Assembly (NCBI GenBank): GCA_021463865.1
Contig: JAJTXY010000013.1
Span: forward strand, 1-64,000
DNA length: 64,000 bases
Direction: 5' to 3'
DNA from: Anaerolineae bacterium
Lineage (GTDB): Bacteria > Chloroflexota > Anaerolineae > Aggregatilineales > J027
Positions 54,340-63,916 of this stretch are shown here, one piece after another. Every line of letters begins with the position of its first letter. The first letter of the stretch is position 1. The position numbers were made by a program, and so were the translations under genes. Below the pieces are notes generated by a model. It was not told the DNA's origin and made no database searches. It saw only the letters and a list, made by a program, of their open reading frames with translations.

Positions 54340-54669
54340 ATGACCGACCAAGTAAAAACCTCGGGGGCAGTTACCGAAAGCATCCAAAAGCTGATTGGAG
54401 ATGCTTGGCGAGCGCACCGTCAGGGTCAACATGAGACCGCCCTTAATATTTTTCGGCAGGTATTGTCGCTTGAAAATAACAATGTGGATGCACTGTATGG
54501 CTTAGGGTTGGTGCTCAAGAATTCAGGTGACACTGCCCATGCTCGTGAAACCTTTTCGAAATTACAAGAAATGCTGAAAGAATTACAAAGCCAAGAAGAT
54601 GCCGGTGCGCCGGGTCGTTATTACATGCTCAACAACATGGTGCGCCAACAACTGCGCCAACTCGGGTGA
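54340..54669 (+). CDS. TPR-repeat protein
   Basis: 109 aa from the ATG at 54340; an in-frame ATG at 54310 lies before the AAAAAGGAG site. Two TPR-like helical pairs are visible: AWRAHRQGQHETALNIFRQVL and VDALYGLGLVLKNSGDTAHARETF. It is cytosolic and probably a protein-binding adaptor. The stop overlaps the start of the URO-D gene (TGATG), so they are co-translated. Confidence 0.75.
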   Translation: MTDQVKTSGAVTESIQKLIGDAWRAHRQGQHETALNIFRQVLSLENNNVDALYGLGLVLKNSGDTAHARETFSKLQEMLKELQSQEDAGAPGRYYMLNNMVRQQLRQLG

Positions 54670-55673
54670 TGATGACACTTACCAAACGTGAGCGCCTAGA
54701 AAAAACCATTGCGGGCGAAGCGACGGATCGAGTGCCAGTGGCCTTATGGCGTCACTGGCCCGGTGATGACCAGCGCCCTGCCGACTTAGTACAAGCCTGC
54801 CTAGATTTCCAAAAACAGTGGGATTTTGACTTTATTAAAATCACCCCCGCTTCCAATTACAGTGTGACCGACTACGGCGTCCAAGATCGCTGGGTTGGTC
54901 ATATCGAAGGCACGCGAGAAACTACCAAGCGCGTGGTGGAGCGATCAGTGGATTGGACAACGCTGCGGGCGCTCGACCCCAAAAAAGGCAGCCTCGGTCA
55001 GCAGATTGAAACCGTGCGGCTCATGCAAGAAGGGCTAAAGGGTAACGTCCCGTATATCCAGACCATTTTTAGCCCGCTGGCCCAAGCCAAACACGTCGCA
55101 GGGAATGATCTTCTGATTGAGCATCTCCGCACCGCACCCGAACGCCTTAAAACAGGCCTCAATATGATTACAGAAAACACGCTGCGCTTTATCGAAGCGA
55201 TGCAGCATTCCGGGGTCGCGGGTATTTTTTATGCCATCCAACATGCCAGCCTTGCCCAAATGACGGTCAAAGAATATGAGGAATTTGGCCGCCCCTACGA
55301 CCTGCAAATTCTGAATGCCCTGCCAAAAAGCTGGTGGCTAAATGTCGTACATCTACATGGCCCGCTACCAATGTTTGAGACGATTGCCACCTATCCGGTA
55401 CAGGTTATCAATTGGCATGACCGCGAAACCGAACCAAACCTAGCATTGGGCAAACTGAAATTTCAGGGGGCGGTCTGTGGTGGATTGGGGCGTATGGATA
55501 TGCACAATGGCAATCCGGGAGGGGTCAAGGAACAGGCCCGTGAAGCCTTTGACCTGACGAACCGCCGCCGCCTAATTTTGTCTACGGGTTGTGTCATTAT
55601 GACCACCACCCCCCAATCGAATATCCGTGCCGCGCGTGAATCGGTTGAAGCCACACGGGGAGTGATGTCATGA
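54669..55673 (+). CDS. Uroporphyrinogen decarboxylase (URO-D) family protein
   Basis: 334 aa. It starts LTKRERLEKTIAGEATDRVPVALWRHWPGDDQ, which matches the N-terminus of URO-D-type barrels. HLHGPLPMFETIATYPVQVINWHDR and LSTGCVIMTTTPQSNI resemble the late strands used by cobamide methyltransferases of the family. True HemE keeps different substrate-binding residues, so a methyltransferase-like or unknown role is as likely as heme synthesis. Translated together with the TPR gene and followed by rsmD (ATGA overlap). Confidence 0.75.
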   Translation: MMTLTKRERLEKTIAGEATDRVPVALWRHWPGDDQRPADLVQACLDFQKQWDFDFIKITPASNYSVTDYGVQDRWVGHIEGTRETTKRVVERSVDWTTLRALDPKKGSLGQQIETVRLMQEGLKGNVPYIQTIFSPLAQAKHVAGNDLLIEHLRTAPERLKTGLNMITENTLRFIEAMQHSGVAGIFYAIQHASLAQMTVKEYEEFGRPYDLQILNALPKSWWLNVVHLHGPLPMFETIATYPVQVINWHDRETEPNLALGKLKFQGAVCGGLGRMDMHNGNPGGVKEQAREAFDLTNRRRLILSTGCVIMTTTPQSNIRAARESVEATRGVMS

Positions 55674-56272
55674 GCCATCGGGTCATAGCAGGCATCGCCA
55701 AAGGCCGCAAACTTAAAATGGTGCCCGGTGAAGGCACACGCCCAATTATGGATCGTGTTAAGGAAGCCCTATTTAGCATTTTGGGTGGGAATGTGCCGGA
55801 AGCCAGTATTTTGGATTTATTTGCCGGGACGGGCGCAGTCGGCATTGAAGCCCTTAGCCGGGGAGCCTCATTCGCCCGGTTCATTGACCGCGACAAGGCT
55901 GCCATCCGCACCGTTCAGGAAAATCTGGTAACCTGCCGCTTTACCGATAAAGCCGATGTGCTGCATACCGACGCACTGCTTTATCTGGAACGCGAAAACC
56001 CGACCCCCTTTGAGATTGTCTATATTGCGCCGCCGCAATATAAAGCGATTTGGAAAGAGGCCCTCCTAAAATTGGATGCCCACCCCCAACATCTTGCCCC
56101 GGATGCGCTGGTGATCGTCCAGATTGATCCCAAAGAGCGTGAAGACCTGCCGCTGCAAAACTTAACCCTCTATGATGAACGACGCTATGCCAGTACCCTT
56201 CTCATGTTCTTTGAATATATAACTCCTGAAGATCGTGAAGCCGACGCGGCCATAAGCGAGTCTGAGCATTAG
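55670..56272 (+). CDS. rsmD: 16S rRNA (guanine966-N2)-methyltransferase
   Basis: 200 aa. The RsmD start HRVIAGIAKGRKLKMVPGEGTRPIMDRVKEALFSIL is preserved, followed by the SAM-binding motif ILDLFAGTGAVGIEALSRGA. The catalytic motif IV, usually DPPY, reads IAPPQYKAIW, lacking the Asp. The protein is otherwise intact. It would methylate G966 of 16S rRNA. It overlaps the URO-D gene by 4 bases. Confidence 0.85.
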   Translation: MSHRVIAGIAKGRKLKMVPGEGTRPIMDRVKEALFSILGGNVPEASILDLFAGTGAVGIEALSRGASFARFIDRDKAAIRTVQENLVTCRFTDKADVLHTDALLYLERENPTPFEIVYIAPPQYKAIWKEALLKLDAHPQHLAPDALVIVQIDPKEREDLPLQNLTLYDERRYASTLLMFFEYITPEDREADAAISESEH

Positions 56273-56309
56273 AAGGAATTTAGCGCTTGCTTAGAGTCTG
56301 CTATTTTAA

Positions 56310-56339
56310 TTGACCCGTCAAAATAGCGAATTGTATAAT
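56310..56339 (+). promoter_or_regulatory. Promoter of tadA
   Basis: TTGACC (56310-56315) and TATAAT (56334-56339) are 18 bases apart. The expected start of transcription (about 56346) lies next to the ATG at 56350, so the tadA mRNA would have almost no leader. Confidence 0.7.
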
Positions 56340-56349
56340 GAATGGGATT

Positions 56350-56811
56350 ATGGACGACGAGTTTTGGATGCGCCTTGCACTAGATGAGGCCCGCCTCGCC
56401 CAAGCACATGGGGACGTGCCGGTTGGTGCGATAGCGGTACATCATGGTGAGGTCATTGGCAAGGGACATAACTGCCGTGAAGTGGATCATGATCCTACTT
56501 CCCATGCGGAAATGTTCGCTCTCCGTGAAGCGTCCCAAGTGATTGGTCACTGGCGCTTAGAAGATGTGACACTCTATTGTACTTTGGAACCATGCGTGAT
56601 GTGTGCCGGGGCGATAGTGTTGGCAAGACTGCCCAAGCTGGTCTTTGCTACCACTGACCCAAAGGCCGGAGCGGGTGGAAGTGTCTTTGACCTCCTGAAT
56701 CATCCGCGCCTAAACCATCGCGTTGAAGTCCAAAGCGGCATCCTACGGGACGAAGCGGCTGCACTTTTGGTCAACTTTTTTGCAGAACTCCGTTCACAAG
56801 GGCAAAAATGA
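56350..56811 (+). CDS. tadA: tRNA-specific adenosine deaminase TadA
   Basis: 153 aa from the ATG at 56350. An in-frame ATG at 56338 overlaps the -10 box and would lie before the expected transcription start. The deaminase zinc site is HAEMFAL (His 52, Glu 54) and PCVMC (Cys 82, Cys 85). The N-terminal RLALDEARLAQAHGDVPVGAI is typical of TadA. It deaminates A34 of tRNA-Arg to inosine. The tRNA-Ser gene follows 52 bases downstream. Confidence 0.93.
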   Translation: MDDEFWMRLALDEARLAQAHGDVPVGAIAVHHGEVIGKGHNCREVDHDPTSHAEMFALREASQVIGHWRLEDVTLYCTLEPCVMCAGAIVLARLPKLVFATTDPKAGAGGSVFDLLNHPRLNHRVEVQSGILRDEAAALLVNFFAELRSQGQK

Positions 56812-56820
56812 GTGTATAAT
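56793..56820 (+). promoter_or_regulatory. Promoter of the tRNA-Ser gene
   Basis: TTCACA (56793-56798) and TATAAT (56815-56820) are 16 bases apart. They lie in the tail of tadA and just after its stop, about 43 bases before the tRNA. Confidence 0.6.
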
Positions 56821-56863
56821 AGCTAGAGTTTGGAACAAGTCTTCCACACTCGACCTATATCAC

Positions 56864-56954
<91 letters not shown>

Positions 56955-57025
56955 AGAAGATCGCCATAGTCGGCGATTTTTTGTTTCTATAGGTAACGTC
57001 GTATTGGAAGCGGTTTCTGGTTACA

Positions 57026-57799
57026 ATGCGCCTTTCAACATCGTTCAAGTTATCCAAGCCAACCCTCCCCTATACCCTATTAGGGATATTTTTGTGCTTG
57101 GTCCTGTTGACCAGTATAACCTGTATCGTGACTGATTTTATGTTTTTAGGCGATGTCACGTCGTCGGATTCGGCTGAACAGCAACTCCCCAATTCCATAC
57201 CCAGCCTTGCCGACACACGCAATATTTTTGATGAATACCCCCCCCTGCCAGACAATCAGATGGGACTACTACCCTCAGTCACACGGCAGATGGCCCAAGT
57301 GACGGTGCGCGGCGCCCAAAACGCGAAAGTGACAGTGGTCGAAATTGGCTCCTATGGGTGTTCAGTCTGTCGGCGGCTGCATCGGCGCGGGCTATTGGAT
57401 GAACTGCAAGCCCAGTATCCCGATGATGTGCGAGTGGCGTTTGTCAGTTGGCCGACCACCCAATGGAACGATAAAGTAGCAACCGAAGCTGCCTTCTGCG
57501 CCCTCGAGCAAGGGCATGATGCGTTTATGGCCTATCATGATGCTGTGTTTAGCCTAAGTGATGAGGAATATTATGCCTATTCCGATATTGCCCCATTTCT
57601 GGAATTGGCTCAAACGCTAGACCTGAATACTGAGGATTTTTCAGGTTGTCTATTCAGTGGCAAGTATCGCAACATCGTATTTTCATTGATTGAGGCAGGC
57701 ACGGAGTTGGGGCTGCGCGGCACACCCACCTTCTTTGTCAATGGTGTTGCCGTCTCCTATCAAGACCTTGAAGCTGCTGTCCAAGCCGCCCTCCAATGA
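57026..57799 (+). CDS. Membrane-anchored DsbA-like thiol oxidoreductase
   Basis: 257 aa. One N-terminal membrane helix (about 14-34) anchors an extracytoplasmic thioredoxin fold (about 95-257). The active site is CSVC at residues 112-115 (YGCSVCRRLH), and the cis-Pro loop is RGTPTFFVNG near 235. The helical insertion between is typical of DsbA/BdbD. It probably forms or isomerises disulfides outside the membrane. No DsbB is seen nearby. Confidence 0.85.
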   Translation: MRLSTSFKLSKPTLPYTLLGIFLCLVLLTSITCIVTDFMFLGDVTSSDSAEQQLPNSIPSLADTRNIFDEYPPLPDNQMGLLPSVTRQMAQVTVRGAQNAKVTVVEIGSYGCSVCRRLHRRGLLDELQAQYPDDVRVAFVSWPTTQWNDKVATEAAFCALEQGHDAFMAYHDAVFSLSDEEYYAYSDIAPFLELAQTLDLNTEDFSGCLFSGKYRNIVFSLIEAGTELGLRGTPTFFVNGVAVSYQDLEAAVQAALQ

Positions 57800-57868
57800 A
57801 ACTGTGTAACGTCTGTCTGTTTTGAGGCGTCTAATCAGTGGAAGCCATTGATTAAACGAAGGACACAC

Positions 57869-58441
57869 ATGGATATACAGACCCTTTTGCAAGAACGCCA
57901 AGAAAAGGATGCCTTCTTCAAAAGCCATCCCTATTCACCCCTGACCCCCGAACAGCAGGCGCTTTTTACCCATTTGGACTACTTTGAGCCCAATCCGGCC
58001 CTCGACCTCATCCTTGAGGCCGAAGAGTTTGCCGAAAAAACCAACGTCAAAATGCAGACCTCGACAGGGGAAATCCGCTGGTATCAAAAATGGGGTAAAT
58101 TGCGTTTTGAGATCGAGGAGCAGTTGGTTGAATTAACCCTCTTTTACAGTCCAGAGCAGGGTTATTTTTTCCTACCTTTCATGGATGCCACCAGCGGCGT
58201 CGAGACCTATTCCGCCGGACGCTATCTTGACCCGGAATGGCTCGGTGGACACCGATTCCATGTCAATTTTAACATCGCCTATTCGCCCTACTGCGCCTTT
58301 AATGAACCCGCATCTTTGGCAATGCGGGCAGGACGGGAGCCGCGCACTTGGACATGCCCCATCCCGCCCCAAGAAAATAGGCTAAAAGTGGCGATTCGCG
58401 CCGGTGAAAAACAACCCAATGGTGAGTGGGCTGAACATTAG
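57869..58441 (+). CDS. DUF1684-family protein
   Basis: 190 aa from the ATG at 57869, preceded by GAAGGA. The family pattern is clear: KDAFFKSHPYSPLTPEQ, DYFEPNPALDLIL, MDATSGVETYSAGRYLDPE, NFNIAYSPYCAFNEP and CPIPPQENRLKVAIRAGEK. The function is not known. The 3' end meets the convergent GNAT gene with a 4-base overlap. Confidence 0.85.
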   Translation: MDIQTLLQERQEKDAFFKSHPYSPLTPEQQALFTHLDYFEPNPALDLILEAEEFAEKTNVKMQTSTGEIRWYQKWGKLRFEIEEQLVELTLFYSPEQGYFFLPFMDATSGVETYSAGRYLDPEWLGGHRFHVNFNIAYSPYCAFNEPASLAMRAGREPRTWTCPIPPQENRLKVAIRAGEKQPNGEWAEH

Positions 58442-58971
58442 GTCAACTGCTTGTAATAAATCACCGTGTCGCAAAAGTCACCGTTTTCGATTTCGGCATA
58501 ACGCGGAATGACCCCCACTTCAATATAGCCCATCTTGCGATACAGCGGTTCACCGGAATCGCCCCGACAGGTATCCAACACCAGCAGGGTACGCTTGGCA
58601 AGGTGGGCTTGATTTTCGAGTTCAGCCATCAACTGCTTTCCAATCCCCCGCCGCCGATAGGTCGAATGCACCAGTACCTTTTGCACCTCGGCGCGATGGC
58701 GAGAATTTTGGCGCATGGCTAACTCCAATTGGGCCGACCCGACCATTTTGCCATCCAGCAGGGCGACAATCAAAATTCGCTTACCTGCTGCGACATCGGC
58801 ATGGACACCTGACCAATACTCGTGCGCTACAGCATCCCTAAGGGGTGGCAAAAATCCAACGGAAGCACCGCCGCCCACGCTGTCCTGCAATAATTCGATA
58901 AATTCTGGCAATGCCGCCGCGATTTGTTCTGCCGCCCAACGTGCAATCGTAACCATATCTGTTTCCCCCAT
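58438..58971 (-). CDS. GNAT-family N-acetyltransferase
   Basis: 177 aa. The fold shows LDGKMVGSAQLELAMRQN, KVLVHSTYRRRGIGKQLMAELE (acetyl-CoA loop RRRGIGKQL) and TLLVLDTCRGDSGEPLYRKMGYIEVG. Substrate unknown. It is on the same strand as rpoB but separated by the rpoB terminator at 58983-59016. Confidence 0.85.
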   Translation of the reverse strand: MGETDMVTIARWAAEQIAAALPEFIELLQDSVGGGASVGFLPPLRDAVAHEYWSGVHADVAAGKRILIVALLDGKMVGSAQLELAMRQNSRHRAEVQKVLVHSTYRRRGIGKQLMAELENQAHLAKRTLLVLDTCRGDSGEPLYRKMGYIEVGVIPRYAEIENGDFCDTVIYYKQLT

Positions 58972-58982
58972 AAACTAAAATG

Positions 58983-59016
58983 AAAAGGACAGGTCGCGTT
59001 GACCTGCCCTTTTTTT
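58983..59016 (-). terminator. Rho-independent terminator of rpoB
   Basis: GGACAGGTC (58987-58995) pairs with GACCTGCCC (59001-59009, one mismatch). The minus strand continues TTTTCATTTTAG, and the plus strand has a run of seven T. It lies 28 bases after the rpoB stop. Confidence 0.8.
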
Positions 59017-59043
59017 GCCCCTGTTGTTGTCTACAGGGATGTT

Positions 59044-62000
59044 TTAACGATTGGTAGTACCTAGACCGAGCAGGCCCGTGCTAAGGCTGGGGGTCTTGCT
59101 CTTGTCGTCATCGCGCCCAAAGGTGATAACTTCGCCGCTTTCGGTGATGGCTTCAACTGCGAGGCCGAGGCTTTGCAGTTCCTTGACCAACACGCGGAAG
59201 CTGGCGGGAATGCCGGGTTCGTCAATCGGCTCATCTTTAACAATGGCCTCATAGGTCTTGACGCGCCCCTGCACATCGTCGGATTTGACGGTAAGCATTT
59301 CTTGGAGGGTGTAGGCCGCGCCATAGGCTTCCAGTGCCCACACTTCCATTTCGCCGAAACGCTGACCACCAAACTGCGCCTTACCACCCAACGGTTGCTG
59401 CGTGACGAGGCTGTAGGGGCCAGTCGAACGGGCGTGAACTTTGTCTTCGACCAAGTGGGCCAGTTTCAGCATATGGATAATGCCGACGGTCACAGGCTGG
59501 TCAAAGGCTTCACCCGTCTTGCCATCAAACAGCTTGTGTTTGCCATAGACCGGTACAGGCTTACCCACGCGCAGGGCAGTGCGATCCGCAATATCCCGCA
59601 GCGTATCAATGTCCATCACATCCATTGGGAGGGCTTCACCCGTTTGGGCTTCAATCCATTGGCGCAGGCTGATGGCTAGTGCATAGCGATCTCGTTGTTG
59701 GCGCTGCTCAGCTGTGAAGTCTTGCAGGTTATATGACAGCATGGCTTCTGGATCATAGCCCAGTTCGCGCAGCCATTCAGCCAAGACGATACGGCGTGCA
59801 TAAGTTGAATCAAGAGCCAGCCGTTCCCGATTATATTCGGGCAGGGCTCCCAACCATTCATTCACATATTCGCGGCGCACATCGTCGTCATCTTCATAGA
59901 ATTCTGGGTCAATGCTCTGTTCGCGCATCCATTCAAAGGCACGTTCGGTAATGACCTTCCAAGCGCGGTCAATGAGCCACGCCCGCCCCAATTCGGCCTC
60001 GATTTCCCATTCCTTTGCCCCATCAAACACGGGGGTGATGGCGCGGAAACCAAGACGATCAGCGGCCCAACCGAGATGCGTCTCCAAGACCTGACCAACA
60101 TTCATACGACCGGGCACGCCCAATGGATTCAAGATGATTTCCACTGGACGCCCATCTTCAAGGAAGGGCATGTCTTCAATCGGCACGATGGTCGAGATAA
60201 CACCCTTATTCCCGTGACGGCCTGCCATCTTGTCACCCTGCGTCAGCTTACGCTTTTGGGCAACCGTGACACGCACCATTTGTTCAACACCCGCTGGCAA
60301 ATCGCGGTGTTCGTCGCGGGTAAAGACCTTCACATCAATAACCTTGCCGCGTTCCCCATGTGGCAGACGCAGCGAGGTATCTTTTACTTCCCGTGCCTTC
60401 TCACCAAAGATAGCCCGCAGCAGTTTTTCTTCGGGGCTGAGTTCGCGTTCGCCCTTGGGGGTAATCTTACCGACGAGAATATCGTTCGGTTTAACTTCCG
60501 CCCCAATGCGGATGATGCCATATTCATCGAGGTCTTTCACCGCATCCCCGACGTTGGGAATGTCATAGGTGATTTCTTCCGGCCCCAACTTGGTATCGCG
60601 GGCTTCAACTTCATGCTTCTCGATATGAATCGAGGTGAATTTGTCGTTGCGTACCAGTTCTTCACTGATGAGCAAGGCGTCTTCATAGTTGCCACCTTCC
60701 CATGAAATGAAGGCACACAGCACATTATGACCGAGCGCCAGATGTCCGCTAACGGTACTGCTGCTGTCGGCAATCACATCCCCAGCATAGACATATTGGC
60801 CCTTGTTGACGACGGGGCGTTGGTCAATGCAGGTGCTTTGATTGGAGCGATTGTATTTACGCAGTTTGTAGACACGCTCCAAACCATTAGCGGCACGTGT
60901 CACCACCAAGTCGCCCGTTGCCGCTACAACTTCACCATCTTGGTCAGCGACCACGATTTGGCCGGAGTCATAGGCGGCATATTGTTCCATGCCCGTGCTG
61001 ACGATTGGAATATCAGGCAGCAGAAGAGGCACGGCTTGGCGCTGCATGTTTGAACCCATCAAGGCGCGGTTAGCGTCGTCATGCTCCAAGAATGGAATCA
61101 GCGAGGCCGAAATCCCCACGATTTGGCGGGGAGCTACGTCCATGTAGTCAATGCGATTGGCGCTTTCCATCAAGAATTTTTGTTGGAAGCGGGCCGACAC
61201 ACGCTCTTGCAGGAATTGGCCGCGTTTATCCACAACCGTATTCGCCTGACTAATGCGATAGCGGTCTTCCGAATCCGCCGAGAGATACACAATTTCCGGT
61301 GTCACAAACGGGCGGACAGGCACAGTCTTATGCCCCACCTTTTTGACCGTCTTGAGAACATCATCGGTAATTTCGATGCCTGCCTCCAAGACCACATCGC
61401 CATTTTTGTCTTCGACATCTTCACCCAAAAAGCGCCCCAATGCTTCAGGGTCATCCAGTGGGAGTTCGCGCAAGACACGACGGTAAGGGGTCTCGATAAA
61501 TCCATATTCATTTACCCGTCCGTAGCTCGCCAAACGGCCAATCAAGCCGATGTTCGGGCCTTCGGGGGTTTCAATCGGGCAGATACGACCATAGTGGCTG
61601 TGGTGAACGTCACGCACATCGAAGCCAGCGCGTTCACGCCGCAGACCGCCGGGGCCGAGCGCCGAGAGGGTGCGCTTGTGGGTCAATTCCGCCAATGGGT
61701 TGGTTTGTTCCATAAACTGGGACAACTGGCTGCTGCCGAAAAATTCACGTACAGCGGCGACAATTGGGCGGATGTTAACCAACGTCGTCGGGGAAAGGCT
61801 GTCTCCTTCACGGATGGACATACGTTCCTTGACTACACGCTCGGTGCGACGCAGGCCAATCCGCAGTTTGTTTTGCAGCAGTTCACCAACGGTCTTGACG
61901 CGACGATTGCCGAGATGGTCAATGTCGTCGGGTTGTTCCATACCATTGTTGATCTGGATCATGCGCTCGACCAGCTTGACAATATCCAGCTTGGTGATGG

Positions 62001-62970
62001 TGCGCGTCTTGCGGTCAATTTGATCGTCAATACGCAGACGCTGATTCAGCTTATAACGCCCCACGCGCTCTAGGTCATAGCGACGTTGATCGAATAACTG
62101 GCTTTCCAGATATTCGCGGGCATTTTCAAGGGTGGGCGGGTCGCCGGGGCGCATACGCTTGTAGAATTCCAACAGCGCCATTTCCGCAACCGTGCGCTGG
62201 TCGTCTTTGGATTCCCAAGTCGGTTCGGCTTCAATCGAACGGGCGATATAGGGGTGATCGGCTTCTGTATCCACATGGGCATACAGTTCCATCAATTCCT
62301 CGGTTGACCCCTCTTTGATAGGCGACAGATGGTCATAACCATCGCTGACCGCCGCCATCGCCCGCAGCAAAATCGTGACGGGCACGGTACGCTTGCGGTT
62401 AAATTTCAAGGTGATGTAGTCGCTCTTGCGGGTTTCAAATTCCATCCAAGCACCACGATCAGGAATCATCTTGGCGGTGGACAGCTTACGACCCGTCGTG
62501 CGGTCTTCACTGGCGGCAAAGTACACACCGGGGGAGCGAATCAACTGGCTGACGACGACACGCTCCGTTCCATTGATGATGAACGTGCCGTTTTCGGTCA
62601 TCAGCGGGAAGTTGCCGAGGAAAATCTCGGAGATGACGACTTGATCGCCAGCTTCGTGATTGACCAGTGCGACTTTGACCTTCAATGGGGCGGCATAGTC
62701 AATATCGCGCTCAAGGCATTCTTCTTTGGAATACTTCGGTTCTTCCAGCCAATATTCGAGGCCGAATTCACGCGCCTCTGGGCTATTGCCCGGAAAGTAG
62801 AGCTTCAAGTTACCATTAAAACTCTCAATGGGGCTGATCTCATCAAAGAGTTCAGCGAGGCCTTCTCTCAAGAACCATTGGAATGCTTCGGTCTGGACTT
62901 CGATGAGTTTGGGTAAATCCAGAACGTCACGAGTGCGGGCATAGCTTTTATCTTCGATCAGGTGCTGCAT
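59044..62970 (-). CDS. rpoB: RNA polymerase beta subunit
   Basis: 1308 aa from the ATG at 62970, which has GAAGGA six bases upstream; the GTG at 62988 lies before that site. Conserved regions are intact: the rifampicin pocket ([20 protein letters not shown], with Glu at the usual Asp516 position), [30 protein letters not shown] and [13 protein letters not shown]. It forms the catalytic core with beta-prime. The gene has its own promoter and terminator, and rpoC does not follow. Confidence 0.98.
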   Translation of the reverse strand: MQHLIEDKSYARTRDVLDLPKLIEVQTEAFQWFLREGLAELFDEISPIESFNGNLKLYFPGNSPEAREFGLEYWLEEPKYSKEECLERDIDYAAPLKVKVALVNHEAGDQVVISEIFLGNFPLMTENGTFIINGTERVVVSQLIRSPGVYFAASEDRTTGRKLSTAKMIPDRGAWMEFETRKSDYITLKFNRKRTVPVTILLRAMAAVSDGYDHLSPIKEGSTEELMELYAHVDTEADHPYIARSIEAEPTWESKDDQRTVAEMALLEFYKRMRPGDPPTLENAREYLESQLFDQRRYDLERVGRYKLNQRLRIDDQIDRKTRTITKLDIVKLVERMIQINNGMEQPDDIDHLGNRRVKTVGELLQNKLRIGLRRTERVVKERMSIREGDSLSPTTLVNIRPIVAAVREFFGSSQLSQFMEQTNPLAELTHKRTLSALGPGGLRRERAGFDVRDVHHSHYGRICPIETPEGPNIGLIGRLASYGRVNEYGFIETPYRRVLRELPLDDPEALGRFLGEDVEDKNGDVVLEAGIEITDDVLKTVKKVGHKTVPVRPFVTPEIVYLSADSEDRYRISQANTVVDKRGQFLQERVSARFQQKFLMESANRIDYMDVAPRQIVGISASLIPFLEHDDANRALMGSNMQRQAVPLLLPDIPIVSTGMEQYAAYDSGQIVVADQDGEVVAATGDLVVTRAANGLERVYKLRKYNRSNQSTCIDQRPVVNKGQYVYAGDVIADSSSTVSGHLALGHNVLCAFISWEGGNYEDALLISEELVRNDKFTSIHIEKHEVEARDTKLGPEEITYDIPNVGDAVKDLDEYGIIRIGAEVKPNDILVGKITPKGERELSPEEKLLRAIFGEKAREVKDTSLRLPHGERGKVIDVKVFTRDEHRDLPAGVEQMVRVTVAQKRKLTQGDKMAGRHGNKGVISTIVPIEDMPFLEDGRPVEIILNPLGVPGRMNVGQVLETHLGWAADRLGFRAITPVFDGAKEWEIEAELGRAWLIDRAWKVITERAFEWMREQSIDPEFYEDDDDVRREYVNEWLGALPEYNRERLALDSTYARRIVLAEWLRELGYDPEAMLSYNLQDFTAEQRQQRDRYALAISLRQWIEAQTGEALPMDVMDIDTLRDIADRTALRVGKPVPVYGKHKLFDGKTGEAFDQPVTVGIIHMLKLAHLVEDKVHARSTGPYSLVTQQPLGGKAQFGGQRFGEMEVWALEAYGAAYTLQEMLTVKSDDVQGRVKTYEAIVKDEPIDEPGIPASFRVLVKELQSLGLAVEAITESGEVITFGRDDDKSKTPSLSTGLLGLGTTNR

Positions 62971-63125
62971 CTCTATTCCTTCTGACACAAACAGAACAAC
63001 ACTACAGACACTGCGATCTTTCTCAAATAACGGTTAACTCAGTGTTAGGTGGATTAGTCACGATTGGATTTTTGGGATTTCAGTTAGGTTGAAGATTTGA
63101 ATCCGCCGTCTAATGTAAACTTAGC

Positions 63126-63154
63126 ATTATACATGGCTTTCAAAATCAAGTCAA
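63126..63154 (-). promoter_or_regulatory. Promoter of rpoB
   Basis: On the minus strand TTGACT (63154-63149) and TATAAT (63131-63126) are 17 bases apart, near consensus. The leader to the ATG at 62970 is about 150 bases and AT-rich. Confidence 0.8.
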
Positions 63155-63277
63155 TAAAAATTTTACTTTTCATTATTTGAAGCTACAAATGTACCCTCAT
63201 CATTGGGAGATTCCTGCATATACATGAGTGTTACAATAAACCAAAATATGCCCTTCATCAGCTGAGGAAGATTTGCT

Positions 63278-63916
63278 ATGAATAATATGAGTATCCTAAA
63301 AGAGAAATTGGCCTATTTGCGAGATAATGAGGATTTTAGTAACGCAGGCAATCCATACACTTACTTTAGCTCGAGGTATCGTTATCAGCTTGGCCCATGT
63401 CTTGAAAATTCCAACATTCGGTCTATTGAAAAACAATATCACCTGACAATCCCTGACGATTATCGGCGTTTTCTGATCGAGGTGGGAAATGGTGGTGCAG
63501 GGCCAGCATGGGGGCTATATAGCATTGAAGAAGGCTTCAAAAAACTTGAGTTTGAACTCAAAAATATCCCTAACTTTTTTGAACGACCATTTCCGCATAC
63601 TACGACTTGGGAAGAACCTGATGAAGCCTGTGGGGAAGATAATCTTGATCAAGCAACTGGCTCACTACCTATCTGCAATTTCGGTTGCGCTATTGATTTA
63701 ATTCTTGTTCTGATCGGCCCTGAGCAAGGAAATATTTGGATGGATGATCGAGCAACCTGCAATGGAATTGCCCCTTTAACAAAGGTAAACGGCAAAATCT
63801 ACTGGCCCTACTATGAAACTGCACCAAGTAGTGGTACTCATGTGGATTTCTATACATGGTATAACACTTGGCTTGACAAGGAAATTTCCGGCTTGAATAG
63901 CAGGTTGGGACGCTAG
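63278..63916 (+). CDS. SMI1/KNR4 (SUKH) family protein, probable orphan immunity protein
   Basis: 212 aa. The SUKH fold is indicated by IRSIEKQYHLTIPDDYRRFLIEVGNGGAGPAWGLYSIEEGF, followed by late strands ending in a THVDFYTWYNTWL block. GAGGAAG precedes the ATG. SUKH proteins often protect against polymorphic toxins. No toxin lies beside it in the window. The DNA is more AT-rich than rpoB, hinting at transfer. The last 84 bases of the window after it hold nothing recognisable. Confidence 0.75.
   Translation: MNNMSILKEKLAYLRDNEDFSNAGNPYTYFSSRYRYQLGPCLENSNIRSIEKQYHLTIPDDYRRFLIEVGNGGAGPAWGLYSIEEGFKKLEFELKNIPNFFERPFPHTTTWEEPDEACGEDNLDQATGSLPICNFGCAIDLILVLIGPEQGNIWMDDRATCNGIAPLTKVNGKIYWPYYETAPSSGTHVDFYTWYNTWLDKEISGLNSRLGR

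Noticed and set aside
54669-55673. Naming the URO-D family gene hemE
   Set aside because: The substrate-binding N-terminal motif differs from true HemE and no heme-synthesis genes adjoin it.
61081-62073. Long open frame antisense to rpoB, plus strand
   Set aside because: It lies wholly inside the conserved rpoB coding region in a shadow frame, has no recognisable domain and no ribosome-binding site.
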